In this document: piece after piece, positions 45,077 to 53,426 of the stretch
How the letters are laid out: every line of letters starts with the position of its first letter
How positions within the stretch are numbered: the stretch's first letter is position 1
Made by a program: the position numbers and the translations under genes
The notes under the pieces: model-generated
What the model was told of the DNA's origin: nothing
The model's input: only the letters and a program-made list of their open reading frames with translations
Databases searched by the model: none
Assembly (NCBI RefSeq): GCF_012844345.1
Contig: NZ_CP051625.1
Span: 2,480,001-2,544,000 of the forward strand
DNA from: Pseudomonas sp. gcc21
GTDB lineage: Bacteria > Pseudomonadota > Gammaproteobacteria > Pseudomonadales > Pseudomonadaceae
DNA length: 64,000 bases
Reading direction: 5' to 3'

Positions 45077-46245
45077 GCACACCAGTCAAATTTCTCCTGG
45101 TCGATGACCTGTCCGAGAATCTTCTTTCTCTGGAGGCACTTTTACGACGCGAAGGTCTCATGCTTCTGAAGGCGCAATCCGGCGACGAAGCACTGGAGTT
45201 GCTGCTCGATCACGATGTGGCGTTGGCATTGATCGATGTTCAGATGCCTGGGCTCAACGGTTTCGAATTGGCCGAGCTGATGCGCGGCAACGAGCGCACA
45301 CGACGGATCCCTATCATCTTCGTCACGGCAGGAACCCATAGCGCTGAACGCCGGTTTCAGGGCTACGAAGCCGGTGCCGTCGACTTCATTCAGAAACCGA
45401 TCGAGCCGGACATTCTGCGCAGCAAGACCGACGTCTTTTTCGAACTCTTCCTTCAGCGTCAGCTGCTCGCCGAGCAACGCGACCTGTTGCAAGCACAGGC
45501 AGAGGCTCTGCAACGGTCCGACAAGCGTAAGGATGAGTTTCTTGCCGTGCTGGCACATGAGCTCCGCAACCCACTGACCGCACTCAAGAGCGGGCTGGAA
45601 CTGCTCGTGCGCAAACCAGCTGAACCGCAGGCAGGAAAGATCAGAAGCCTGATGGAAACCCAGATGTCGCATATCGTCCGACTGGTCGACGACCTTCTGG
45701 ACGTGTCGCGCGTCACGCAGGGCAAAATCGAGCTTCGCTTAGCGGTGTGTGACTTGCGAGAGGCTGTATGGTCGGCAGTCGAGATGGCTAAAGCGGCGAT
45801 CGAGGCGCAGAACCATACTCTTAGCGTGAATCTGCCCGACCACCCGGTCGAGCTCTTGGCCGATCAGGTGCGCATCACCCAGTGCATCGCCAATCTTCTC
45901 AACAATTCAACCAAATACACTCCCAGCGGCGGACACATCGACATCACGCTCGACAGCACGCCGACCGCGTCCAGCTTGACTGTTACCGACAACGGATTAG
46001 GCCTGACGCTGGAAGCTTCCACAGCGATATTCCACATGTTCGAGCAGGTCGAAGACCATCTTCAGCATGCCCATGGCGGGCTGGGGATCGGCCTTGCGCT
46101 AGTCAAACAGCTGGTTGAGCTGCACGGCGGGACCATAAGTGTTTCGAGTGAAGGTCCGAACAAGGGCAGTTCCTTTACGCTTGAACTACCCAAGGTCGTT
46201 ACGCCAAGTACCGAGCCTATCAAGCCGAGCGCTGCGCATAACTGA
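45073..46245 (+). CDS. Response regulator fused to histidine kinase (REC-HisKA-HATPase)
   Basis: 390 residues from ATG 45073. Receiver domain at 1-125 (FLLVDDLSENLLSLEALLR, LALIDVQMPGLNGFE with the phospho-Asp, IIFVTAG, FIQKPIEPDIL), coiled linker, HisKA with His in LAVLAHELRNPLTALK, and HATPase motifs NLLNNSTKY, VTDNGLGL and HGGLGIGLALVKQLVELHGG. In this inverted architecture the receiver controls a cytosolic kinase. It is the fourth gene of the operon and probably exchanges phosphate with the hybrid kinase. Confidence 0.94.
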   Translation: MSTPVKFLLVDDLSENLLSLEALLRREGLMLLKAQSGDEALELLLDHDVALALIDVQMPGLNGFELAELMRGNERTRRIPIIFVTAGTHSAERRFQGYEAGAVDFIQKPIEPDILRSKTDVFFELFLQRQLLAEQRDLLQAQAEALQRSDKRKDEFLAVLAHELRNPLTALKSGLELLVRKPAEPQAGKIRSLMETQMSHIVRLVDDLLDVSRVTQGKIELRLAVCDLREAVWSAVEMAKAAIEAQNHTLSVNLPDHPVELLADQVRITQCIANLLNNSTKYTPSGGHIDITLDSTPTASSLTVTDNGLGLTLEASTAIFHMFEQVEDHLQHAHGGLGIGLALVKQLVELHGGTISVSSEGPNKGSSFTLELPKVVTPSTEPIKPSAAHN

Positions 46246-46251
46246 GGGACG

Positions 46252-46279
46252 CGAGGAGGTTAAATCCCGACCCTCCTCG
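46252..46279 (+). terminator. Terminator-like hairpin after the kinase/CheR/CheB operon
   Basis: CGAGGAGG (46252-46259) pairs with CCTCCTCG (46272-46279) over a 12-base loop, 6 bp after the operon's last stop. No T-run follows, so termination may be inefficient. Confidence 0.55.
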
Positions 46280-46349
46280 TTGTGGGCCATCCTGGCCCTC
46301 ATGCCGAATGCCGCCACACCGGCAGGCAGGTGAAATCGAAAAAGAAATT

Positions 46350-47261
46350 CTAATCTTCGTCGAAGTAATCGCTATCCAGCAGCTTGACCTCGTAAACATG
46401 CTTGACGCTACAGCCTAGGTTGTTTTCTACCATCAAAGCGGCCAGCTCAACACCATCAATCAGCACCACTTTCATATCCAGACTCAGCGCTGCTTCACGG
46501 GCACCGACGGAAAAGTCCGAAGTAGTTATGAAGACGCCCTTACGAGCTCTTCGACGGGTTAGCGCACCGATGAATTTATCAATTTCCGGGCGATGTACCG
46601 TGTTTGCCCAGCGCTTGGCCTGCAGGTAAATAACGTCAAGCCCCAGTTTGTCCTCTTTGATGATGCCGTCGATGCCATCATCACTGGTGGCTTGAGTCGC
46701 CTGACCGGCCTCCTTACGCGAGCCGCCGTAGCCCATGGCGATCATCAGATCTACGACCACCCGCTCGAAAAAGGTAGGCGTGGCGGCACGCACCTGCTCA
46801 AGCAATTCATCAGCGAGCGACTTCATTAGGGTTTGATGCGCGCTGGATAGCTGTTCATCGGGGGTGGCCTGCTCGACCGGTTCACTCTGTTCTGCCGCGA
46901 TTGGGCTATCGGCCGGACGCGCGGTATGGAAGCTGGCGAACTCCGGGTAACGCTTGAGCCAGCCGACGGTAATGCGCTCGGGTCCTGTGCTGAGCACCTC
47001 AAGTCCCCGCTCGGTAATCTGCATCATCCCCTTGGCCGGTATGTGCAACAGGCCAGCCTTGTTCAGGTAGGTGCGTGCCCAGCCAATGCGGTTATTGATG
47101 ACCGTTTGCTTGCCGGACGCCACGCGTTCATGCAGCTCGGCCTCAGTGGCCTGCGAGCTGTTGGCGACTTGCTCACGCAGACTACTCAGCGCCAAAGGCG
47201 CACCGTCGGCCACTGCGGCCAACACCGGTCGCATCAGGCTTTGAAAATCCGGAATCGCCAT
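46350..47261 (-). CDS. Mrr-type restriction endonuclease
   Basis: 303 residues. N-terminal winged-helix recognition domain typical of Mrr_N (PDFQSLMRPVLAAVADG, NRIGWARTYLNKAGLL, MMQITERGLEVLS), a Ser/Glu/Pro linker at about 105-135, and the C-terminal Mrr_cat PD-(D/E)xK-like domain with GIDGIIKEDKLGLDVIYLQAKRW, whose D...QAK residues form the metal site, then IDKFIGALTRRRARKGVFITTSDF. Mrr enzymes cut methylated foreign DNA. It opens the accessory block and lies beside an hsdS remnant. Confidence 0.92.
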   Translation of the reverse strand: MAIPDFQSLMRPVLAAVADGAPLALSSLREQVANSSQATEAELHERVASGKQTVINNRIGWARTYLNKAGLLHIPAKGMMQITERGLEVLSTGPERITVGWLKRYPEFASFHTARPADSPIAAEQSEPVEQATPDEQLSSAHQTLMKSLADELLEQVRAATPTFFERVVVDLMIAMGYGGSRKEAGQATQATSDDGIDGIIKEDKLGLDVIYLQAKRWANTVHRPEIDKFIGALTRRRARKGVFITTSDFSVGAREAALSLDMKVVLIDGVELAALMVENNLGCSVKHVYEVKLLDSDYFDED

Positions 47262-47335
47262 AGGATTGCTCCTTGATAAAGATTGGCGCTGGACCGCCGT
47301 TGCAGACGCAGCACCCTCAAAGTTGTCTGCGCTAT

Positions 47336-47764
47336 TCAGGCTGAAACCTTACGCCCACGCTTTCCCTGGGGCGCTGCCGCCCGCTCCGCCTTGATCCTCT
47401 CCAGCAACGCCTCCGCACTGTTTTCCCCGCTGATCAGCTCTGGATTGGCTTTACGCCATTGCTCGGTGAGTTCGCCCCGGAAAGCTTTGGCCAGGATGGA
47501 CTGGGTGAGGTTGTTGACGCGCGCCAGGGCGCTGTTGACCTGGTGCTCGATGCGGTCGGCGTGGGCGAAGAGTTGGTCTACTCGGCGGACGATTTCGGTT
47601 TGTTCGCTTAGCGTTGGCAACGGTGTGACGAGACGTTTTACGTCAGCGAGGTTAATCCCTCGTTGGGCAACACCCTTTGTTTTTTCCGCCAACGCTCTGT
47701 AACCACCCGGAGATTGGAGGAGCAAAGCGACATATTGAATCACACCGGGTTTCGTGGAGGCCAT
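47336..47764 (-). pseudogene. hsdS: Type I restriction specificity subunit, C-terminal remnant
   Basis: The frame encodes about 130 residues of an HsdS C-terminus: [21 protein letters not shown], the conserved [30 protein letters not shown], a long coiled region and [14 protein letters not shown]. The first recognition domain and the central part are gone. The frame begins with ATG inside the left inverted repeat of the IS element (47762-47764), so the IS supplies the first ten codons of a hybrid ORF. No hsdM or hsdR is in the window. Confidence 0.88.
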
Positions 47765-47774
47765 TTGATTTAAG

Positions 47775-48620
47775 TCAGGCCGCCATAGCCTGACCGTTGT
47801 GTTGCTGGTAGAAGTTTGCCTCAGCTTCTGCCGGCGGTATATATCCGATCGAACCCAGTAGGCGCTGGTGGTTGAACCAGTGAACCCATTTCAAGGTAGC
47901 GATTTCCACTGCTTCTCGGCTGCGCCAGGACTGACGATAAATCAGCTCAGCCTTATACAAGCCGTTGATGGTTTCAGCCAAGGCGTTGTCATAGCTGTCT
48001 CCTTTGCTGCCAACAGAGGGCTCTATTCCAGCTTCAGCGAGACGCTCCGTATAACGGATGGAGACGTACTGGCTACCCCTGTCGCTATGGTGAACCAGAC
48101 CGTCCATTTGGCCTGGCTGTCGGGCGCAGAGGGCCTGTTCCAGCGCATCCAGGACGAAGTCTGTTTTCATGCTGCTGCTCACACGCCAGCCAACGATTCG
48201 TCGAGCGAAGACATCGATAACGAAGGCTACATAGAGCCAGCCCTGCCACGTAGAAACGTAGGTAAAGTCTGAGACCCACAGTTGATTTGGTCGACCAGCA
48301 TGGAAGTGACGCTGGACCTTGTCGAGCGGGCAAACCGCTTTCTCATCAGGCATCGTGGTACGGATCACATGACCGCGCCGAACGCCCTGTAGACCAAGCC
48401 GGCGCATCAACCGTTGCACAGTACATCGGGCGACGTGAACGCCTTCTCGCTTGAGTTGCTTCCACACCTTCACGACGCCGTAGCACTGCATGTTGTCATC
48501 CCAGACACGCTGGACTTCATCGCTCAACAGCTCGTCCTGCTTAGCACGTGCGCTTCGTAGCTCGGGTTGGCGCGCTCTGGCTGCATACTGGTAGTAACCA
48601 GACGGAGCGATCTGCACCAC
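47775..48620 (-). CDS. IS3-family transposase OrfB
   Basis: 281 residues in the listed frame; coding similarity continues upstream to about 48668 ([19 protein letters not shown]), so the true product is probably made by -1 frameshifting from orfA. An HTH_21-type segment is followed by the rve integrase domain with the DDE triad in [22 protein letters not shown] and [16 protein letters not shown]. It catalyses cutting and joining of the element ends. No internal stops. Confidence 0.94.
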   Translation of the reverse strand: MVQIAPSGYYQYAARARQPELRSARAKQDELLSDEVQRVWDDNMQCYGVVKVWKQLKREGVHVARCTVQRLMRRLGLQGVRRGHVIRTTMPDEKAVCPLDKVQRHFHAGRPNQLWVSDFTYVSTWQGWLYVAFVIDVFARRIVGWRVSSSMKTDFVLDALEQALCARQPGQMDGLVHHSDRGSQYVSIRYTERLAEAGIEPSVGSKGDSYDNALAETINGLYKAELIYRQSWRSREAVEIATLKWVHWFNHQRLLGSIGYIPPAEAEANFYQQHNGQAMAA

Positions 48621-48673
48621 GCGGCAGATCGACTCGACCCCGTAACGGTCACGGTACTCGTCAACGAAGGCGT

Positions 48674-48997
48674 TCAGGGTTTGTTGCGGCGGTCGAGCTC
48701 CGCCTGGGCAAAATAAGCACTGGCCAGGCGGAGGATCTCGTTCGCTTTACGCAGCTCACGATTCTCGCGCTCCAAAGCCTTGATACGGTCCCGTTCCTCA
48801 GTCGTCTGACCGGGTCGCTGGCCGTTGTCGGTCTGGTGTTTGCGCACCCAGCCATGCAGCGTCTGCGGGACACAACCAATCTTGGGTGCAATGGATTCGA
48901 TGGCTGCCCACTCGGAGGGGTAGTCCTTCAAGTTCTCCAGAACCATGCGCACAGCACGTTCACGGACTTCAGGGGAGTAGCTGTTGGATTTTGTCAT
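48674..48997 (-). CDS. IS3-family transposase OrfA
   Basis: 107 residues with an N-terminal helix-turn-helix ([17 protein letters not shown]...[19 protein letters not shown]) and a C-terminal leucine-zipper-like helix ([20 protein letters not shown]) ending [13 protein letters not shown], as in the IS51/IS3 groups. It binds the inverted repeats and regulates transposition; orfB follows in the -1 frame. Confidence 0.94.
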   Translation of the reverse strand: MTKSNSYSPEVRERAVRMVLENLKDYPSEWAAIESIAPKIGCVPQTLHGWVRKHQTDNGQRPGQTTEERDRIKALERENRELRKANEILRLASAYFAQAELDRRNKP

Positions 48998-49046
48998 GCC
49001 TCATTCTCTCAAGAGTTGAGGCCTCCACGAAACCCGGTGTGATTCA

Positions 49047-49417
49047 GTTGGTAGAGCCTGGCGACATGAGGGCTTGGTGCAAGGGTGCTGGACGGGAGAT
49101 AGCCTTCCTCACCTAGCACATGGCTTTCCTATTGCTAATGCGCCATACCAGCGGGCAGGTCAACCGCCTTCGACTTCAATACCATGCTCTTTATTTGGTC
49201 GAGGAGTACGTCGGCAATTTCCGGTGCCTCGTACTCAGCAAGACACCACAGATCCCGGATCATACCGATGAGCTGGTCGCCCAGTGGAATCGAGATGGAG
49301 ACGAATAGCGCCGTTCACAGTAGGCCGCTCTCGGCCAAGAGCAGCCATTTACGCCAGGTTACCTTTCGCCCCTGAGCAGGCGTTGGATATTGGCCAGAAT
49401 CGGGTTGCCTAGTGACC
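49047..49417. other. Accessory spacer, no identified gene
   Basis: 371 bp between the IS and the EamA gene. One 62-codon plus-strand ORF (49120-49308) has no ribosome-binding site and no recognisable family. The segment probably derives from DNA rearranged with the IS. Confidence 0.4.
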
Positions 49418-50314
49418 TTATGCAACGTCCCTGAGCGGCTCTAACCCACCCCTCATATGGCGCATTCCGTCTAGAACCAACAAGCCGACCGCCAGCCAGA
49501 TGGGGATATAGGTCAGCCATTCGTGCGTCTGGATCTGTTCACCGATAAGCAGAGCCACTGCGACCATCAGCACAGGCTCCACATACCCCAGTAGGCCAAA
49601 CAGGCTGAATGAAAGGATGCGACTGGCGACCGTGTAGCACATGAAAGCGGCGGCACTGATGACCGCCAGTACGACGACCATCAAGAACAGGCTCGGCGCT
49701 TGCGCGAAGTGGTTGGTGGTCGATTGCTGCGCGACTATAAACCAGACAACGAATGGCAGTGTCAGCAGCATGTCAAACCAGAGTCCGCCTAGATGAGCAG
49801 TGCCCAGCTTGCTGCGCAGGACGAAATACAGGGGAAAGCCCAAAGCAACCAGCAGCGCTTCCCAGGAGAAACCGCCCACCTGATACAACTCATGGGCTAC
49901 GCCCAGTGCGGCGGCCAATCCGGCGGCCTTTTGAAGCGTAGAAAGGCGCTCGCGGTAGAACACCCGGCCGATCAGCAGCATGCTCAGCGGCAGCAGGAAG
50001 TAGCCCAGGGAAACTTGCAGGCCCCGACCGTTCAATGGTGCCCACAAAAAAAGCCACTGCTGGGTGCCGAGCAGCGCACTGCTGCAACACAGGCCGAGGA
50101 TCAGCCACGGGGTTTGGCGGAGGCGGGCGAACAACGCCACGACGTGCTTCCACTCCCGACCGATCAGCATAAACAGGGTGACGCAGGGCAGCGTCAGCAG
50201 CATGCGCCAAGCGAATACTTCCTCGCCGTTCAAGGGCGCTAGCAGGGTCGCGTAGTAGTAGAGGCCAGCAAACATGCAGGACGATGCAACAGACAAAGCG
50301 ATGCCTTTGTACAC
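49418..50314 (-). CDS. EamA/DMT family transporter, RarD-like
   Basis: 298 residues and ten TM helices. N-terminal YKGIALSVASSCMFAGLYYYATLLAPLNGEEVFAWRML is the RarD signature; the second EamA half includes VISAAAFMCYTVASRILSFSLFGLLGYVEPVLMVAVALLIGE. It is an inner-membrane drug/metabolite exporter or amino-acid permease of unknown substrate. The LysR gene 48 bp upstream on the same strand is a probable regulator. Confidence 0.9.
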   Translation of the reverse strand: MYKGIALSVASSCMFAGLYYYATLLAPLNGEEVFAWRMLLTLPCVTLFMLIGREWKHVVALFARLRQTPWLILGLCCSSALLGTQQWLFLWAPLNGRGLQVSLGYFLLPLSMLLIGRVFYRERLSTLQKAAGLAAALGVAHELYQVGGFSWEALLVALGFPLYFVLRSKLGTAHLGGLWFDMLLTLPFVVWFIVAQQSTTNHFAQAPSLFLMVVVLAVISAAAFMCYTVASRILSFSLFGLLGYVEPVLMVAVALLIGEQIQTHEWLTYIPIWLAVGLLVLDGMRHMRGGLEPLRDVA

Positions 50315-50362
50315 GAAGCCTCCGTGTAGCGAGTCAGTGGACGATGGGGAGAAAACTCAGGG

Positions 50363-51292
50363 TTACGCGAGCGCCCAGGGTGGGCCGTTGGCGAACTTGC
50401 GTTCGATCCACTCCTTGAAGGCCAGGGTGGTGGCCGGGGAAAATTTTGCCGAGGGCCTTACCAGATAAATCCCGCCTTGGCCATCCAGTGACCACTGCGG
50501 CAGCACGCGAACCAGACGGCCCTCGACCAGGTCGCGACTCATCAACCACTCACCCGCAGCCAATATGCCCACGCCCGCGCGGGCGGCTGCGAGCAGCGAC
50601 TCGCCGTCATTCGCTGTCAGCGCTCCCTTTACCGCCACCCGCTCCTGGCGCTTGCCGTTGCACAGACGCCATTCGGGGAAGTTGGCAAAGCCACTGAAAC
50701 GCAGACAGTTGTGACTGGAAAGTTCCTCTGGTGTAGCGGGACGGCCGTGTTGCGCGAGGTAATCGGCAGAGGCGCAGAGGATGCGCCGGTGATCGCTGAG
50801 CTTTTTGGCGATCAGCCGGTTGTCGTTAAGCTCACCGATCCGGATAGCGGCATCGAAACCCTCAGCGATGATGTCGACGAAGCGATCGCTGTAGTCCGCC
50901 ACCACCTCTATTTGTGGGTGGCTCTTGAGGAACTCCGGCAGCAGCGGCGCGAGCCAAACTCTACCCATGGTCGCCGGCAGCGCCAGGCGCAACGTGCCAC
51001 GCGCCTCCATCGCACCCAGCGCCGCCTCTTGCTGAGCCTGCGAAATCAACGCCAGCGCAGCACGCAGGCGCTCTACAAGCTGCGCGCCTGCATGCGTCAG
51101 ACGAACCTGGCGAGTGGAGCGTTCGATCAACCGCACGCCCAAGCGAGCCTCCATCGCCGCTACGCGCTTCGAAACAATCGAAGGATGACGCTGCAAGCGG
51201 CGTCCGGCAGCCACGAACGAGCCTTCGTCGGCGACTGCGAGCAGTGCGGCTATTTCATCGCTGTGTCGATTGTCGAGCAGCTCGGAGTTCAT
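50363..51292 (-). CDS. LysR-type transcriptional regulator
   Basis: 309 residues. Winged-helix N-terminus (ALLAVADEGSFVAAGRRLQRHPSIVSKRVAAME) with the usual LysR helix-turn-helix, linker helix, and a periplasmic-binding-like effector domain (LRLALPATMGRVWLAPLLPEFLK, SLLAAARAGVGILAAGEWLM). It is read in the same direction as the EamA gene, 48 bp before it, unlike the more common divergent layout, so the two may form one transcript. Effector unknown. Confidence 0.92.
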   Translation of the reverse strand: MNSELLDNRHSDEIAALLAVADEGSFVAAGRRLQRHPSIVSKRVAAMEARLGVRLIERSTRQVRLTHAGAQLVERLRAALALISQAQQEAALGAMEARGTLRLALPATMGRVWLAPLLPEFLKSHPQIEVVADYSDRFVDIIAEGFDAAIRIGELNDNRLIAKKLSDHRRILCASADYLAQHGRPATPEELSSHNCLRFSGFANFPEWRLCNGKRQERVAVKGALTANDGESLLAAARAGVGILAAGEWLMSRDLVEGRLVRVLPQWSLDGQGGIYLVRPSAKFSPATTLAFKEWIERKFANGPPWALA

Positions 51293-51469
51293 GACGTAAA
51301 GGCGCTTGGCTGAATGTGGCTACAGTATGAGAGCGCTATTCAGAATGAACAATGTTGGTGATTTGCACTTCATAGATGCATGCGGTGCATCAATAAGTCT
51401 TGCCATACTACGAGTGGGAATGACTGCCTTTGGCCGATAGCAGCCTATCAACCCTAGTCCATCCAGGCT

Positions 51470-52606
51470 CTACCCCACTACGCTCCGAAAACTCGCCCGA
51501 TAGTCCGTCGGTTTCAAATGTACGTGCTGCGCTAGGTCGCCAGACAGGGTATAGAGGCGTGGTCCGTCCCTGAACTGAAACACCCGGTACAGATGGAACT
51601 GCTCCTCTACTTCTTGGGAAAACATCAATTCGTTATGACTGATTAGGAATGAAGAGGCTACGCCACCATTGGTCGTTTTCACCTCGATGAAGCGTTCACG
51701 GGCATCGTCTTCGAACGAGAGGATGTCGAAGCCAGCACCGTCTCCTTGTATGTCTGCCACCCAATCCAGTCGCTGGAACAGTTCTGGGTGGCCTAGTTCG
51801 CTAAGGCGTTGCTGTTCGTAGCCAATTACCCACTGCTCCCCTGCCCGCCCCAGCTTGCGGTTGGCCTCGTCGCGGGCGGCATAGTCGAATTTGCGTGGTA
51901 GGCGTTGCCGTGTGGGCGTGGGGCCGCGCACGAGTATTTCACGCTTCGGCGCTTCGACCAGAGCGGCCAGATATGTTCTGTCACCCGGCAACCTTACCTC
52001 CTCCAGGGCATCGACGATTGAGCCGATCCGTTGCTGGTGCTTTAGGACATACGCTTGTACGGTTTTACGGAGCAATAGCTGACTGTTACTTCTGGGCTTG
52101 TAGCCGTTGATATAAGGCAGTCCCAGCGCATCGAGCACGGCGCTGATGTTCTGGTGCTTGAGCTCGACCGAGGACTTGCTGCGGCCGTTCAGTAGGCGGC
52201 GCAGTGTTTGGTTGTGCTCGGACTTGTTGTACGGCTCGCCGCCGGCCTCGGCACGGAGCATGTCGAAGTAGTCGGTGACCGTGGCCTCCACCTCCGCTTC
52301 GGACCAGTCTTCGCCTATGCGAATGATGCGAAACCCGAGGCTGGTCAATGCAGGAACGACAGTCGCCTCGCCACCGGAAAAGCTGTCCGCAGCTAGCGGT
52401 CCCTGGTCAGGAAACTGCTTGCCGAATGCTACGCCGGCGATGGCTTTGGAATCGCAGTCAGTGCCGGTTTTCGGGTCACGCACAAGGTAATCGCGCGACT
52501 TGCCGAAGCCGTAGCGCGCCAGAAATTTGGTTCGGCCAAGCTGCACGAACTCATCGATCGCAGCCTGCACGGCAACGTGGCTTCGCAGGTGAAAGAGCTG
52601 AGACAT
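51470..52606 (-). CDS. DUF3883 nuclease-like protein with McrA-type N-terminal head
   Basis: 378 residues. N-terminal domain (about 1-105: VQAAIDEFVQLGRTKFLARYGF, DSKAIAGVAFGKQFP, FSGGEATVVPALTSLGFRI) is the head module found on McrA-like and related modification-dependent nucleases. A middle helical linker (YFDMLRAEAGGEPYNKSEHN) follows, then a C-terminal DUF3883 domain (about 260-378) with LGRAGEQWVIGYEQQRL and the PD-(D/E)xK-like GAGFDILSFE and RFIEVKTT. It is probably a restriction or antiphage nuclease. Its ATG follows the stop of the decayed gene 52608-52900 by 1 bp, so the two once formed an operon. Confidence 0.82.
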   Translation of the reverse strand: MSQLFHLRSHVAVQAAIDEFVQLGRTKFLARYGFGKSRDYLVRDPKTGTDCDSKAIAGVAFGKQFPDQGPLAADSFSGGEATVVPALTSLGFRIIRIGEDWSEAEVEATVTDYFDMLRAEAGGEPYNKSEHNQTLRRLLNGRSKSSVELKHQNISAVLDALGLPYINGYKPRSNSQLLLRKTVQAYVLKHQQRIGSIVDALEEVRLPGDRTYLAALVEAPKREILVRGPTPTRQRLPRKFDYAARDEANRKLGRAGEQWVIGYEQQRLSELGHPELFQRLDWVADIQGDGAGFDILSFEDDARERFIEVKTTNGGVASSFLISHNELMFSQEVEEQFHLYRVFQFRDGPRLYTLSGDLAQHVHLKPTDYRASFRSVVG

Positions 52607-52607
52607 T

Positions 52608-52900
52608 TTATCGGCCCATCAGTAATGATGCGGCCGCAGCATCAAACGGCTCGGCCTCCAGAGTTACATTGATACGATGAGTCTGCCGTCCTACAAGCCT
52701 CGGCATTACCACCTCCCACCACTCACACTTGTACCTAGCCCGAGGGCAATTGACAGGTCCTTGTCGACCTTGTGTTCAAGCTCTTTGCCCGTGTCAGGGC
52801 GCAAGGCGCCGGCCATGAATATTCGGTCGGATTGGCCCGCTCTGGCCGGGCCGACTTCCAGATCGAAGATCAAGCTTTTGGGTTGAAAAGGTAAAGCCAT
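52608..52900 (-). pseudogene. Collapsed exonuclease/helicase-type gene (N- and C-terminal scraps)
   Basis: From ATG 52900 the frame reads MALPFQPKSLIFDLEVG and RIFMAGALRPDTGKELEHK, the start of DnaQ-like exonuclease domains found at the N-terminus of large RecQ-like defence helicases, and stops after 64 codons. In the next frame, without a start, an ORF ends with WWEVVMPRLVGRQTHRINVT...AAASLLMGR and TAA at 52608-52610, which reads like a genuine protein C-terminus. The simplest model is a large internal deletion that joined both ends out of frame. Naming the parent as a helicase is an inference from the N-terminus only. Confidence 0.6.
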
Positions 52901-53249
52901 CCGGACAGAAATCCTTGCAATAGACTAAGGGGCTATCGGCACTGTAGCGGCAAATTACTAGCGTAGGTAGGTGCATGAGGTCGCGGTGGGGTTTAGTTGA
53001 GAGGATACCCGTCAGGTGTGAGCCAGAGCAAAAGAGCAAAAGAGCAAACGAATCGGCATCACCCGGCTGGGCCGGTCGAGCTGGCTGCGCACCGAGCCCG
53101 AAGAGCCGTCTCGGCCCAATGGGCGCGCATCATTGACGCTGGGAACTGTGGTCATGACCCGTTTCGAGCCGACACCTACCTTTCGCGACGGACAGCTGTC
53201 TGCCCGCCTAGAACATTTCCGTCGATGGACGACGTCTTTTCCCATCGCC
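52901..53249. other. Accessory spacer with a short tandem repeat
   Basis: 349 bp with no complete gene. AGAGCAAA occurs three times in perfect tandem at 53025-53048. A plus-strand frame from about 53014 to 53300 has some coding character (IGITRLGRSSWLRTEPEEP) but lacks a start codon and overlaps the AlpA-like gene on the other strand, so it may be a gene scrap. Confidence 0.4.
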
Positions 53250-53426
53250 TCACTGACTGCTGAGCCACCCTATCAGCTCTTTCTCAGACCAACGCGTTAA
53301 CCGGCCGATTCTGACTCTTCCTGGAAGGGATGGGTTTTCTTTCGTCAGCCGCCAAAGAGTCTGACGGCTGACACGTAATATGGCGCAAATTTCATCGGTG
53401 GTCTTAAGCACCTCGCTAGTAATCAT
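53250..53426 (-). CDS. AlpA/excisionase-like helix-turn-helix protein
   Basis: 58 residues, start ATG 53426 (MITSEVLKTTDEICAILRVS), reading through RQTLWRLTKENPSLPGRVRIG and ending GWLSSQ. The S-R-Q-T-L-W-R-x-x-K-x-x-P-x-F/L-P-x-x-V-x-I-G pattern is that of AlpA-type MerR/HTH_17 proteins that activate integrases or act as excisionases on islands and prophages. Its start overlaps the stop of the upstream HTH gene as ATGA, so the two are cotranslated. The short length hides it from common ORF cut-offs. No integrase is nearby. Confidence 0.82.
   Translation of the reverse strand: MITSEVLKTTDEICAILRVSRQTLWRLTKENPSLPGRVRIGRLTRWSEKELIGWLSSQ

Larger units (their letters stand above)
47736..49046 (-). 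mobile_element. IS3-family insertion sequence, structurally intact
   Basis: 1311 bp bounded by perfect 27-bp inverted repeats at 47736-47762 and 49020-49046 (outer end TGAATCACACC, inner end GTGGAGGCC), beginning TG and ending CA as IS3 elements do. It carries orfA and orfB with a -1 frame relation. No short target duplication is seen: left flank ...ATAT, right flank GTTG..., and the right flank does not continue hsdS, implying an adjacent deletion or recombination. Confidence 0.92.

Noticed and set aside
46246..46349. Second copy of the tRNA-Thr 3' end as an island attachment repeat
   Set aside because: The bases TGGTGCCGG with the following tRNA sequence were looked for by eye near the far end of the island and not found.
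47732..49050. Target-site duplication around the IS3 element
   Set aside because: Flanks ATAT and GTTG do not match for 3 or 4 bp.
49120..49308. 62-codon ORF beside the IS
   Set aside because: No ribosome-binding site, no recognised family, located in rearranged DNA.
53014..53300. Start-less plus-strand frame with some coding character
   Set aside because: No start codon after an upstream TGA, overlap with the AlpA-like gene, and no recognised family; kept only as a possible scrap.
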